Positions 25,136 to 34,213 of a stretch of 64,000 bases of DNA are shown piece after piece. Every line of letters starts with the position of its first letter. Positions within the stretch are counted from its first letter, which is position 1. Where the stretch lies: assembly GCF_007671725.1 (NCBI RefSeq), contig NZ_VCNM01000001.1, positions 124,001-188,000 on the forward strand, given 5' to 3'. The notes below the pieces were generated by a model. The model worked only from the letters and a program-made list of their open reading frames with translations. It was not told the DNA's origin and ran no database searches. Origin of the DNA: Halorubrum depositum (GTDB lineage Archaea; Halobacteriota; Halobacteria; Halobacteriales; Haloferacaceae). The position numbers and the translations under genes were made by a program.

Positions 25136-27304
25136 TTAGAACTCCTCTGCGACGGCGGCGACGACGGCGTCCTCCACGGCGTCGCGCTCGCCCGAGAGGA
25201 ACTCGATCTTGCCCTCGCGGAGCCCGGCCGTGGTGACGTCGGCGCCGGGCGCGAGCTCGGCCGCGCGCTCGGCCACGTCGCGGACGGAGACCGCCTCGCT
25301 CGTCCGGACGTACAGCTCGTCGGTGCCGATGCCGACGGTCGCGTGCGCCTCGCCGTTCGCACGCCGACGGTGGAGGTCGTCGAGCAGGAGCGGCGTCGGC
25401 GGGAAGTCGTAGCGGTGGGTGTAGCCGTCGGTGTCGAGCACGTCGAACTCGACGCCGTCGACCGCCTCGGTGACGACGTTGGCGGTCGCGGTCTCGACTT
25501 CGGTCTCCAGCTTCTCGCGGAACTGCTCGGAGACGTGCGCGGCGAGGTTGCCGCCGTCCTCGAAGAGGAGGTCGGCGACGAGCTCGCGCTTGTCCTGGTA
25601 CGACTGGTAGTACGCCTCCAGCGCGACGGCCTCGCGGAGCTCCGCGACGCGCTCGACGTCGTAGCCCGCGTCGCGGGCGAGGTCGACGTAGCGGTCGGGG
25701 GTCTCGGCCCAGTAGCTCACGGCCGGGAGGTGCCGCAGGTCCGCGCGGACCTCGTCGTTGATCGCGGACGCCAGCGAGGCGACCAGCGCGCCCGTCGAGA
25801 GGTCGCCCTCGATCGACTCGATCTCCGGCGAGACGAGTGTGTCGACGGCCTCGCGTGTCTCGGGGTCGGCGACCTCGGCGTCGACGACGACCGCGTCCAC
25901 GCCGTAGACGGAGAGCAGGTCGATGCCGTCCGCGGACTCGACCGTCGAACCGGTGCCGACGAGGAGGAACAGCGGGAGCTTCTCGTCGTGGCGGTCGCGG
26001 TCCTGCAGCATGCGGGTCGCGTCGTTCGTCGCCGCGTCCATCCCGTACACCGGGTCGTCGAGCGGGCGGCGGGTGAAGTAGTGGTACTCGGCGTCGCTCT
26101 TGGCGTGCTCGTCGCGGATCAGCGGGAGCACGGCGCGCTCGACCGCCGCGCCGGCGACGTAGCCGTCGGCGGTGGCGGGGTGGCGCACGACGATCGGGCG
26201 CGATTCGAGGACCGCGCGGCGGACCGCCTCCGCGGCATCGAGCAGCCCGTCGGCGAGCTGCGCGACCGTCTCGTCGCCCGCGAGCGGCTGGAGCCCCTCG
26301 GGGCGCGCCTCGTCCGTGAGCGCCTCCGCGAGCCGGCGGCGGACCGCCTCGGCCTCCTCGCTCTCGAGGAGGACGAGCGCCTCGGACTCGACCTGCACGT
26401 CGCCCCGATGGCTCTCGACCTCGCCGTCGATCCGGACCGCGTCGCCGACCTCGACGTTCGGGTACGCGCGGACGCCCGGCTCGACGAACGCCGCCACGTC
26501 GACGACGCCGGTCTCGTCGCGCACCTCGAAGACGGTGGGGCCGCCCGTCTGCCGGACGCCGACGACCTCGCCGTCGATCCGGACCGCGTCACCGACGGCC
26601 TCGGAGAGTCCGCCGATCTCGACGCGCTCGCGGTCGTCGTCGAGCTCGTCCGGCTCGTCGGTTCCGGCGTCATCGTCGGTCTCGGACTCCGCGTCGACCG
26701 CGTCGGGCTCGGGCTCGTCGGCCTCGAATCCCTTCGCCGCGTCGACCGCTTCCGTCTCGTCCGCTTCGCTTTCGTCGTCCTCGACCGTCTCGGCAGTCGC
26801 CTCACTCTCCTCGTCCTCGGCTACTTCGCCCTCGTCGGCCGCTTCCTCCTCGGCCGCCTCGTCGGACTCCGTCTCGTCGGCCGCGTCCCCGTCGTCCGTC
26901 TCCTCGTCTTCCGCGTCCTCGTCCGGCAGGTACTCGGTGTCGCCGTCCTGGACGAGCACGCCGCGGAACTCGCGGTCGGCCTGTCGGATCGACCACGCGA
27001 GGTCGATGTTCCCGTTGTCGCGGACGCCCTTCACCTGGACGAACACCTCGTCGCCCGGCTCCCAGTCGAGGCTGTCGAGCCGGCGGTCGAGCTCGGACCG
27101 GTGGAGCAGCCCGGTCACGCCCGGGGAGAGGTCGACGAACACGCCGAACTCGGCGTAGCCGTCGACGACGCCGCGGTAGAACCGGTCGGACACGAGCTGG
27201 TCGGGGGAGTTCCCGCGGAAGTCGAACACAACGTCCTCCTGGTGCGGGTCGCAGATGCGCCCGCCGCCGTCGACGTCGACGCCACAGATGATACAGGATC
27301 CCAT
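25136..27304 (-). CDS. Multidomain DHH/RecJ-like protein: zinc ribbon, S1, acidic linker, OB fold, DHH-like
   Basis: A 722-residue protein. Domain order: zinc ribbon at residues 1-21 (ligands C4, C7, C18, H21); S1 RNA-binding domain about 45-110 (YRGVVDGYAEFGVFVDLSPG); a roughly 100-residue Asp/Glu-rich linker; an OB fold about 225-300 (VRIDGEVVGVRQTGGPTVFEVRDETGVVDVAAF, given as positions); then a RecJ/DHH-DHHA1-like region to the end. DHH enzymes are Mn-dependent exonucleases or phosphoesterases, but the diagnostic DHH triplet is not seen here, so activity is doubtful. DHH-family proteins of this build are common in haloarchaea and are assigned to RNA or DNA processing. The gene is single and leaderless. 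Confidence 0.8.
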   Translation of the reverse strand: MGSCIICGVDVDGGGRICDPHQEDVVFDFRGNSPDQLVSDRFYRGVVDGYAEFGVFVDLSPGVTGLLHRSELDRRLDSLDWEPGDEVFVQVKGVRDNGNIDLAWSIRQADREFRGVLVQDGDTEYLPDEDAEDEETDDGDAADETESDEAAEEEAADEGEVAEDEESEATAETVEDDESEADETEAVDAAKGFEADEPEPDAVDAESETDDDAGTDEPDELDDDRERVEIGGLSEAVGDAVRIDGEVVGVRQTGGPTVFEVRDETGVVDVAAFVEPGVRAYPNVEVGDAVRIDGEVESHRGDVQVESEALVLLESEEAEAVRRRLAEALTDEARPEGLQPLAGDETVAQLADGLLDAAEAVRRAVLESRPIVVRHPATADGYVAGAAVERAVLPLIRDEHAKSDAEYHYFTRRPLDDPVYGMDAATNDATRMLQDRDRHDEKLPLFLLVGTGSTVESADGIDLLSVYGVDAVVVDAEVADPETREAVDTLVSPEIESIEGDLSTGALVASLASAINDEVRADLRHLPAVSYWAETPDRYVDLARDAGYDVERVAELREAVALEAYYQSYQDKRELVADLLFEDGGNLAAHVSEQFREKLETEVETATANVVTEAVDGVEFDVLDTDGYTHRYDFPPTPLLLDDLHRRRANGEAHATVGIGTDELYVRTSEAVSVRDVAERAAELAPGADVTTAGLREGKIEFLSGERDAVEDAVVAAVAEEF

Positions 27305-27399
27305 TTGAGTACACCGAGAGCCTCGGGCCTAAAACGGTTGTCGAAAGCCTCGCGGGAGCCTCTCGACGGAAACGCCCGCCGCGGCGACCGCCGGACGGA

Positions 27400-28014
27400 T
27401 TACGCGAACAGCGTTCGAGCCGACGCGATCACGCGGTAGCCGACGCCGTAGCCGAGCAGCGCGGGCGGGATCGCGGCGACGAGCGTGCGCGGCCACGAGG
27501 TCCCGTGGACGACCCGGAAGCCGATCAGCAGCAGGGCCGCCGCGTACGCGCCGCAGGCGATCCGCAGCGCCGGGACCGGCGGCCCGGCGAGCGCCATCGG
27601 CGAACTGGCGTACGCGACGACCTGCACGGTCTCGCTGACCCCGCCGCGGTCCCGTAGCGAGAGCCCGCCGTCGATCTCGACGCTGGCGAGGATGACGCTC
27701 ACCGTCGCGACAGCCGCGGTCAGGTGGAGCCCGACCGGGGCCGCGAGCGCGATCACGACGAGGAAGGCGACGAACGCGGAGACCGGCACCGAGGCGACCA
27801 CTCCGGGGACTGCGGCGGGGTCCGCGACCATCCAGCCGAGCGCGAACGCGCCGGCGACGGCGACGGCGAACGTCAGCGCGGGCGCCTGGTCGCCGGGCGC
27901 CACGCCGTTCGCGAAGAGGCGACGCGGCCGGACGAGGGCCTCGACCCAGGCGCGAGCGAGCCCGCGCGGTCCCCGCGCTCGCCCGCCGACCGGGTCCTCG
28001 GTCCAGTGTGTCAC
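27400..28014 (-). CDS. Yip1-family membrane protein
   Basis: A 204-residue integral membrane protein. The start is a GTG giving MTHWTEDPVGGR, then RGLARAWVEALVRPRRLF and FANGVAPGDQAPALTFA, the conserved opening of haloarchaeal Yip1-domain proteins. Five hydrophobic helices follow. A TATA-like cgttatccc sits 25 nt before the GTG, supporting it over an upstream in-frame ATG (28095). Yip1 proteins in eukaryotes act in vesicle traffic; in archaea the role is unknown. Confidence 0.82.
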   Translation of the reverse strand: MTHWTEDPVGGRARGPRGLARAWVEALVRPRRLFANGVAPGDQAPALTFAVAVAGAFALGWMVADPAAVPGVVASVPVSAFVAFLVVIALAAPVGLHLTAAVATVSVILASVEIDGGLSLRDRGGVSETVQVVAYASSPMALAGPPVPALRIACGAYAAALLLIGFRVVHGTSWPRTLVAAIPPALLGYGVGYRVIASARTLFA

Positions 28015-28218
28015 GCCCGCCCTTCGTCCGGGTGGGATAACGGGGTTCCGGTTCGGGAGCGGTCCGCGCGGCTCCCGGCGCCCGCGGGCGGTCATCGAGG
28101 AGGGGATCGCGGCCGAGGCGCCGCCGCTCGGGCGAGGTCGGCGTCGGCATCCGCCCGTTCTCCCGTCTGATAAGCGGCGGGTAAACCCTTATACCGGGGC
28201 GCGCGGAGCGGTAGCCGA

Positions 28219-28695
28219 ATGCGCGCCTTCCGGAGCGACGAACGGGGGTTCACCCCGATAGCCGGCACGGGGCTGCTCGTCGGCGTCGTCGTCCTCCTGC
28301 TGGCGATCGTGGGTGCCGCGATGTTCGGCCTGATCGACGGGGTCGCGCCGCCGGACGCGGAGTTCCAGGTCGAGCGGGATGGCGGCGACCTCGTCGTCGT
28401 CGCCGCCGGCCCCGAGCCCGTCCCGGCCGAGGAGCTGTACGTCCGCGGCGAGGACCCCGACGGCGAGGTCGAGTTCGGCGCGTGGCCCGGCGACGGGGTC
28501 GTCGAGCCCGGCGACCGCGTGGTCGTCCCGAACGCGACCGGGAACGAGCAGTTCGACGTGGTGTGGGAGCCGGTGGCGTTCGACACCCGCGAGACGCTCG
28601 GCAGCTACGACGGCGAGGATTCGGCGATAAGCGAGTGGGCCGAGGAGGGCGGGGCCGGCGCGGACCCGCTCGGCGGCGGTGGCGGCGGGTTCTGA
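28219..28695 (+). CDS. Type IV pilin-like protein
   Basis: A 158-residue protein with a class III signal-like N-terminus: a short charged leader (MRAFRSDERG) followed by FTPIAGTG and a 20-residue hydrophobic helix. This fits processing by the prepilin peptidase PibD after the charged leader and the haloarchaeal pilin N-terminal domain. The rest is acidic beta-rich sequence with a Gly-rich end. TATA-like cccttatacc lies 28 nt upstream. It stands alone, so it may be a minor pilin or a secreted pseudopilin. Confidence 0.78.
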   Translation: MRAFRSDERGFTPIAGTGLLVGVVVLLLAIVGAAMFGLIDGVAPPDAEFQVERDGGDLVVVAAGPEPVPAEELYVRGEDPDGEVEFGAWPGDGVVEPGDRVVVPNATGNEQFDVVWEPVAFDTRETLGSYDGEDSAISEWAEEGGAGADPLGGGGGGF

Positions 28696-28730
28696 CGGAC
28701 ACGGAGACGAATCGAGCCGAGCCGCGCTCG

Positions 28731-29888
28731 CTACTCCACCGACACCCACTCGCCGCGCTCGTCGGAGCGCTCGATCGCGTCGAGCGTCTTCTGGACCTCG
28801 TACCCCTCCGCGAACGACGGGGAGAACTCGCCGCCCTCGGCGACCGCCGAGAGGAACTCGTAGTTCTCGTGGACGAAGGTGTGCTCCCACCCGATGACGT
28901 GTCCGGGGGGCCACCACCGGTCGACGTACGGGTCCGTCTCGTCGGTGACGAGCACCGTCTGGTAGCCGCGGTCGCCCTCGCGGAGCACCTCCAGCTCGTT
29001 GAGCCGCTCCAAGGAGAACTTCAGGCTCCCCTTCGAGCCGTGGACCTCGACCGCGTGGTCGTTCTTATGGCCGGTCGCGAACCGGCTCGCCTCGAACGTC
29101 CCGATCGCCCCCGACTCGTAGGCGACCTGCGCGGAGTAGGCGTCGTCGACGGTCACGTCGCGGTACTCCGCCACGTCGCGCTCACCGCCGTCGTTCCCGC
29201 CCTCGCCGTCCTCGTAGACGGGCCGCTCGTCGACGAACGTCTTCAGGTGGCCGGAGAGCCGGTCGATCCCGCCGACCTCGTCGCCGACGAGGAAGTCGGC
29301 GAGGTCGATCGTGTGCGCGCCGAGGTCACCGAGCGCGCCGGAGCCCGCCATCTCGGAGTCCATCCGCCACGCCCACGGCGCGTCGGGGTCCGCGAGCCAG
29401 TCCTGGAGGTATCGCCCGCGGATCTGTCGGATCTCGCCGAGTTCGCCGTCCTCGATCAGGCCCTTCGCGTAGCGGATCGCCGGGACGAATCGATAGTTGA
29501 ACGCGGTCCCCGCGGGGACGTCGGCGTCGGCGGCGGCGTCGCGCATGGCCGCCGCCTCGTCCAGCGTCGGCGCGAGCGGCTTCTCGCAGAGGACCGGGAC
29601 GCCCGCCTCGAGGGCCGCGATCGACGGCTCCGCGTGGACGTGGTTCGGCCCGAGGTTGTAGAAGACGTCCACCTCGTCGAGGGCGTCCTCCCAGTCGGTC
29701 GCGGTGTGCGCGAAGCCGAACCGCTCCGCGGCCTCGGCGAGCGCCTCCTCGTCGCGCCCGACGAGCGTATGTCGCTCGACCGCGGGCGCGTCCGGGAAGA
29801 ACATCGGGAGTCTCGCCAGCGCGTTCGCGTGCGCCTTGCCCATGAACCGATACCCCAGCACGCCGATCTTGAGTGGCTCTCGTGTCAT
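28731..29888 (-). CDS. Gfo/Idh/MocA family sugar oxidoreductase
   Basis: A 385-residue NAD(P)-dependent dehydrogenase. The N-terminal Rossmann motif is KIGVLGYRFMGKAHANAL, the central conserved motif CEKPLAPTLDEA carries the catalytic lysine, and GDLGAHTIDLADFLVG fits the substrate-side histidine and aspartate. The family oxidises sugars and inositols. It lies 19 bp after the sugar-isomerase-like gene on the same strand, so the two very likely form an operon. The substrate is unknown; inositol or a deoxy-sugar are candidates by family habit only. Confidence 0.9.
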   Translation of the reverse strand: MTREPLKIGVLGYRFMGKAHANALARLPMFFPDAPAVERHTLVGRDEEALAEAAERFGFAHTATDWEDALDEVDVFYNLGPNHVHAEPSIAALEAGVPVLCEKPLAPTLDEAAAMRDAAADADVPAGTAFNYRFVPAIRYAKGLIEDGELGEIRQIRGRYLQDWLADPDAPWAWRMDSEMAGSGALGDLGAHTIDLADFLVGDEVGGIDRLSGHLKTFVDERPVYEDGEGGNDGGERDVAEYRDVTVDDAYSAQVAYESGAIGTFEASRFATGHKNDHAVEVHGSKGSLKFSLERLNELEVLREGDRGYQTVLVTDETDPYVDRWWPPGHVIGWEHTFVHENYEFLSAVAEGGEFSPSFAEGYEVQKTLDAIERSDERGEWVSVE

Positions 29889-29907
29889 CGTGATCTCGCC
29901 CTCCGTC

Positions 29908-30879
29908 TTACTCCGCCCAGTAGGCGTCGCCCGGTCGCGTCTCGAAGACGGCGCGGTCGAGCACGTCGACCGCCTTCTCTAACCCCTCGCGCGAGGAGGT
30001 GAGCGAGTCCTCGTGTTCGATCGAGAGCGCGCCCTCGTAGCCGACCATCCGGAGCGTCGAGACGACGTCCTTCCAGTGGCCCTCGTCGTGGCCGTAGCCG
30101 ATCGAGCGGAACAGCCACGAGCGGTCGGGTTCCTCGGTGTAGCTCGTCGTGTCGAGCACGCCCTTCACGCGAGCCATGGAGTCGTACACCTTCGTGTCCT
30201 TCGCGTGGAAGTGGTGGATCGCGTCGTGATCGCCCAGAAAGCGGATCGCCTCCGTCACGTCGATCCCCTGCCAGTAGAGGTGCGACGGGTCGAAGTTGGC
30301 GCCGATCCGCTCGTTCGTCGCCTCGCGCAGCGCGAGCATCCCGGTCGGCTCGTAGACGAGCATGTTCGGGTGCATCTCGATGGCGACGTCGACCCCGTGA
30401 TGCTCGGCGTGCTGCGCGAGGTCCTCCCAGTACGGGATCGCGACCTCGTCCCACTGGTACTCGTGGGCGTCGGCGTGCTCGCTCGGCCACGGCGCCGTGA
30501 CCCAGTTCGGCGTCGAGTCGCCGGGCGCGCCCGCGGGGAGTCCGGAGAAGCAGGTGACGGTGCCGACGCCCAGCAGGTCGGCCAGCTCGATCGCCTCCCG
30601 GAGCTCGCGGTCGGCCTCGGCCGCCCGCTCCTCGTCGGGATGGAGCGGGTTGTTGTGGGTCGCCAGCGCCGAGACCCGGAGGCCGTGCTCGTCGAGGAGC
30701 CCGAGCAGCTCCTCGCGCGCGCCCTCGTCTGCGAGGTGGGCCTCGCGGTCGACGTGGTCCTCGCCCGGCCACCCCCCGACGCCCAGTTCGACCGCGTTGA
30801 CCCCGATGGAGTCGAGATACGCGGCCGCGTCCTCGATCGATTCACCGCCCAACGGAACGGTCAGTACGCCGATGTCCAT
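29908..30879 (-). CDS. Sugar phosphate isomerase/epimerase (xylose isomerase-like TIM barrel)
   Basis: A 323-residue AP-endonuclease-2-fold protein. It starts MDIGVLTVPLGGESIEDAA, then VNAVELGVGGWPG, and has metal-ligand segments VAIEMHPNMLVYEP, ANFDPSHLYWQG, IHHFHAKDTKV and LSIEHEDSL, all as expected for sugar isomerases and epimerases of this fold. It is the first gene of a two-gene operon with a Gfo/Idh/MocA dehydrogenase, a pairing common in catabolism of inositols and rare sugars. A TATA-like tttattcg (about 30902-30909) is 27 nt upstream, within a region shared with the divergent pspA gene. Confidence 0.9.
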   Translation of the reverse strand: MDIGVLTVPLGGESIEDAAAYLDSIGVNAVELGVGGWPGEDHVDREAHLADEGAREELLGLLDEHGLRVSALATHNNPLHPDEERAAEADRELREAIELADLLGVGTVTCFSGLPAGAPGDSTPNWVTAPWPSEHADAHEYQWDEVAIPYWEDLAQHAEHHGVDVAIEMHPNMLVYEPTGMLALREATNERIGANFDPSHLYWQGIDVTEAIRFLGDHDAIHHFHAKDTKVYDSMARVKGVLDTTSYTEEPDRSWLFRSIGYGHDEGHWKDVVSTLRMVGYEGALSIEHEDSLTSSREGLEKAVDVLDRAVFETRPGDAYWAE

Positions 30880-31045
30880 GCGCGAAAATAGTACAACACC
30901 TCGAATAAATCTTCAGGTAGTGACGGTAGAGACGGGTCTGTGACCGAGTCCCGCTCCCGTTCCGGGCGGTTTCGGCCCCGTTTCGGCCCGACGCAAGGCC
31001 GCGAACCACATGAGGTTTTAACGGGTGGAACGCGTATGACGGACT

Positions 31046-31924
31046 ATGGGAATCCTCTCGCGCGCCTCCTACGTCATCCGCTCGAAGGTGAACGCCCTCC
31101 TGAACCGGGCGGAGGATCCGACGGAGTCGCTCGACTACTCGTACGAACAGATGCGCGACGAGCTCCAGGACGTCAAACAGGGGATCGCCGACCTGACGAC
31201 CCAGAAGAAGCGCCTGGAGATCCAGAAGCGCAAGCTCGAGGAGAACGTCGAGAAGCACAACCGACAGGCCCGCGAGGCGGTCCAGCAGGACCGCGACGAC
31301 CTCGCGCGGAAGGCCCTCGAGAAGAAGAAGTCGAAGATGACCCAGATCGAGGAGCTGGAGGGGCAGATCGCGAAGCTGAACGACACCCAAGATCAGCTCG
31401 TCGAGAAGAAGAACAAGCTCCAGAACCGCATCGAGGAGTTCCGCACGAAGAAGGAGACGATGAAGGCCCGCTACGAGGCCGCGGAGGCGTCCTCTCGCGT
31501 CTCGGAGGCGATGACCGGCGTCGGCGACGAGATGGAGGACGTGAGCCGGTCGATCGAGCGCGCCGAGGAGCGCACCGAGGAGATGGAGGCGCGCGCGGAG
31601 GCGATGGACGAGCTGGAGGAGTCCGGCGCCTTCGAGGACGCGCTCTCCGACAAGGACAGCATCGACCGCGAGCTGGAGAGCCTCTCGACGGACAGCGAGG
31701 TCGACGCCGAGCTGGAGACGCTCAAGGGCGAGCTCGGGAAGGGCGAACCCGCGAGCGACGACGCCGACGCCAGCACCGACGAGGAGATCGACGCGGAGCT
31801 CGCCGACATCGAGAGCGAGATGGACGAGGAGGACCTCGAGGCCGACCTCGATGGTGACGCCGACGAGGAGGTTGACGTAGAGCTAGAGGAGTCCGAGGTC
31901 GACGCGGACGAGCCGCGGAACTGA
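31046..31924 (+). CDS. pspA: PspA/IM30 family membrane-stress protein
   Basis: A 292-residue, almost wholly helical protein: MGILSRASYVIRSKVNALLNRAEDP is the amphipathic membrane-binding helix, followed by the PspA coiled-coil hairpin (residues about 25-190) and a very acidic tail of about 80 residues beyond normal PspA length (about 220). PspA/IM30 proteins assemble into ESCRT-III-like rings on damaged membranes. TATA-like gaggttttaacg is 28 nt upstream. The tail may reflect salt adaptation. Confidence 0.9.
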   Translation: MGILSRASYVIRSKVNALLNRAEDPTESLDYSYEQMRDELQDVKQGIADLTTQKKRLEIQKRKLEENVEKHNRQAREAVQQDRDDLARKALEKKKSKMTQIEELEGQIAKLNDTQDQLVEKKNKLQNRIEEFRTKKETMKARYEAAEASSRVSEAMTGVGDEMEDVSRSIERAEERTEEMEARAEAMDELEESGAFEDALSDKDSIDRELESLSTDSEVDAELETLKGELGKGEPASDDADASTDEEIDAELADIESEMDEEDLEADLDGDADEEVDVELEESEVDADEPRN

Positions 31925-31972
31925 CGTCGCGTCTCCGCGTTCCAGTCCCCGATTTCGTTCCGCTTCCGTCTC

Positions 31973-33019
31973 TTACTCCGACAGCAGCCGCGCTCCGGTC
32001 CCCGCCCGTTCCTGCCCTCCGAGTCGGATCTCTCCGCCTTCCATTCCGGTCCCGTCGTACGGGTCCTCCGCGAGCAGCAGCGAGCCGTCGAGGTCGGCGT
32101 AATCGAGGAGCGGCGCGAGCTGCGCGGCCGCCGCGATCGACGCGTTCGACTCGATCATGCAGCCGCACATCACTTCCAGCCCGTGGGCGCGCGCCGCGGC
32201 GATCATCCGCCGCGCCTCCGGCAGGCCGCCGGTCTTCATCAGCTTCAGGTTCGCGATGTCGCAGCGGTCGGCGACCGCGGGGACGTCTTCGAGCGTCACG
32301 CACGACTCGTCGGCGGCGATCGGGAGCGCGGAGCGCTCGTAGACGAACCGGAGGCCCTCGGGGTCCTCGGCGGGCACCGGCTGCTCGACGAACTCCACGT
32401 CGCGGCCGGCGAGCCACTCGCTCTTCTCGACCGCTTCGCGGGGGGTCCACGCCTCGTTCGCGTCGACGCGGAGCCGGGCGTCGGGAGCGGCCTCCCGCAC
32501 CGCGTCGATCAGCTCGCGGTCCCGGTCGGTCCCGAGCTTGATCTTGAGGATCGGGTAGCCGGCGTCGACCGCCGCCGCGGCCTTCTCGCGCACGCGCTCC
32601 GTCTCGTCGAGCCCGATCGTGTAGGAGGTCGCCGGCGCGGTCGACGGGTCGAGGCCCCACAGCCGATACAGCGGGACGCCGAGCCGCTTCGCGGCGAGGT
32701 CGTGGACGGCGATCGAGACGGCGGCCCGGGCGGCCGGGTTGTCGCCGATCGCGGCCGCCATCTCCGACTCGATCTCGCGGATCGCGTGCGGATCATCGAC
32801 CGCCTCGACGACCGCGAGGAGGTCCGGGAGCACCGCTTCGACGGTGGCGGCCGTCTCGCCGTAGTGGGCCGCGGGGGCGGCCCCGCCGACGCCGGTCATC
32901 CCGGCGTCGTCCGCGATCCGGACGATCACGTTCTCGGCCTCGGTCTGCGTGCCGCGCGAGATCGTGAACGGGTCCTCGAGGGGGAGCGAGACCCGCTCGA
33001 ACTCGGTCTCGAGGCTCAT
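31973..33019 (-). CDS. Enolase-superfamily racemase/epimerase, DgcA-like (dipeptide epimerase family)
   Basis: A 348-residue muconate lactonizing enzyme-type protein. Catalytic residues of the dipeptide epimerase subgroup are visible: the lysine pair motif YPILKIKLGT, metal ligands in LRVDANEAW, VEFVEQP and IAADESC, and the second-base lysine in IANLKLMKTGG. Its ATG overlaps the stop of the DUF1611 gene by 4 nt. In marine bacteria such a pair (DgcN and DgcA) degrades D-glutamate: DgcN acetylates it and DgcA racemises N-acetyl-D-glutamate. By that context this is probably N-acetyl-D-glutamate racemase rather than an L-Ala-D/L-Glu epimerase. Confidence 0.85.
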   Translation of the reverse strand: MSLETEFERVSLPLEDPFTISRGTQTEAENVIVRIADDAGMTGVGGAAPAAHYGETAATVEAVLPDLLAVVEAVDDPHAIREIESEMAAAIGDNPAARAAVSIAVHDLAAKRLGVPLYRLWGLDPSTAPATSYTIGLDETERVREKAAAAVDAGYPILKIKLGTDRDRELIDAVREAAPDARLRVDANEAWTPREAVEKSEWLAGRDVEFVEQPVPAEDPEGLRFVYERSALPIAADESCVTLEDVPAVADRCDIANLKLMKTGGLPEARRMIAAARAHGLEVMCGCMIESNASIAAAAQLAPLLDYADLDGSLLLAEDPYDGTGMEGGEIRLGGQERAGTGARLLSE

Positions 33020-34107
33020 TCGTCGCCGGTCTCCCCGTCGGCGGCCGCGATCTCTCCGCCGAGCCCGGCCGCGACGATCCCGTCGACGATCGCGTCGGCG
33101 CCGTCCCTGACGGGGTCGGCGGCTGGCACCCCGACCTCCGCCGCGAATCCGGCGACGGCGTCGGCGGCCGCGCCGTCGTCGGCGACGTCCTTCGTGTTGA
33201 GCGCGCCGGCGACGACGCTCGCCTCGCGGACGGGGGCCGCGAGCCCCTCGTAGAGGCCGATGTAGTCGGCGAGCGGCGGGAGCGAGAAGGATTCGTAGCC
33301 GTGAATCGCCTCGCGACCCGCCGCGTGACAGAGGACGAGCCCGTCCGCCATCGAGCCGTGGAGGATACCGCAGGTGACCGCCGAGTAGGCGGGGTGAATG
33401 ATGCTCCCCTGTCCCTCGACGACGAGGAGGTCGTGGTCGTCGCCGATCTCGACGAGCATGTCCTCGACCGCGCCGGCCGTGAAGTCGGAGACGACGCGGT
33501 CGATCGGGTTCCCCCAGCCGGCGATCATGATCCCGGTTTGCCCGGTCGGGACGAACGCCGCGTCGATCCCGCGCTCGCGGGCGGCGGCGACGATCTCCAG
33601 CGAGGCGGTCATCTTCCCGACCGAGCAGTCGGTGCCGACCGTACACACCACGTCGGCGTCGACGTCGCCCGAGGCGCCCGTCGCCACCGTCAGGTCGTCG
33701 TCGGGCTCGCGCACGTCGACGAGGTCGACGCCGTGCTCGGCGGCCAGCGCGGCGAGCTCCTCGTCCTCGTTGAGGAAGTAGTGGAGCCCGCTCACGACGT
33801 CGCAGCCGGCCTCGATCGCGGCCTCGACGTCGCCGCGCCACGACTCGTCGAAGCCGCCGCCGATCGGCGCGATCCCGATGTAGAGGGCGTCGACGTCGCC
33901 GTCGGCGGCCGCGTACGCCTCGTCGAACGACTCGACGATCGGCGCGTCCGCGAGGTCCGGCGCGTGGTCGGCGACGCGGTCGCCGGCGCGGTCGCGGTCG
34001 AGAACGGCGCGCACGTCCTGGTCGCCGTAGCGCATCACGCCGAGCGCGGTCTTCGCGCGGTCGGGGAACTTCTCGTGGGCGAGGATGACGATCCGTTCGT
34101 CGCTCAT
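33016..34107 (-). CDS. DUF1611 P-loop protein, DgcN-like (D-glutamate N-acetyltransferase)
   Basis: A 363-residue DUF1611 protein. An N-terminal Rossmann-like half (YIGIAPIGGGFDESW, SGLHYFLNED) is joined to a P-loop half with TVGTDCSVGKMTASLE and PTGQTGIMIAGWG, LLVVEGQGSIIHPAYS. DgcN, the characterised bacterial member, acetylates D-glutamate. The neighbour is the racemase of the same pathway and overlaps it by four bases, which strongly favours that role. TATA-like cttttaag is 27 nt from the ATG. The 5' end borders ncRNA candidate copy 2, transcribed away from it. Confidence 0.85.
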   Translation of the reverse strand: MSDERIVILAHEKFPDRAKTALGVMRYGDQDVRAVLDRDRAGDRVADHAPDLADAPIVESFDEAYAAADGDVDALYIGIAPIGGGFDESWRGDVEAAIEAGCDVVSGLHYFLNEDEELAALAAEHGVDLVDVREPDDDLTVATGASGDVDADVVCTVGTDCSVGKMTASLEIVAAARERGIDAAFVPTGQTGIMIAGWGNPIDRVVSDFTAGAVEDMLVEIGDDHDLLVVEGQGSIIHPAYSAVTCGILHGSMADGLVLCHAAGREAIHGYESFSLPPLADYIGLYEGLAAPVREASVVAGALNTKDVADDGAAADAVAGFAAEVGVPAADPVRDGADAIVDGIVAAGLGGEIAAADGETGDE

Positions 34108-34213
34108 GTCCGAGCGCTCGCCCCGGGCGGGCTTAAAAGAGTCGGGCGCCCGACGACCGGTCGGCTCGGTCGCGACACTCTCACCGAGCGTGAGTCGAAC
34201 GCACGCCGTGACA

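Noticed and set aside
26640-26940. Short repeats in the DHH-like gene
   Set aside because: They are Asp/Glu codon runs of an acidic linker, not DNA repeats with independent function.
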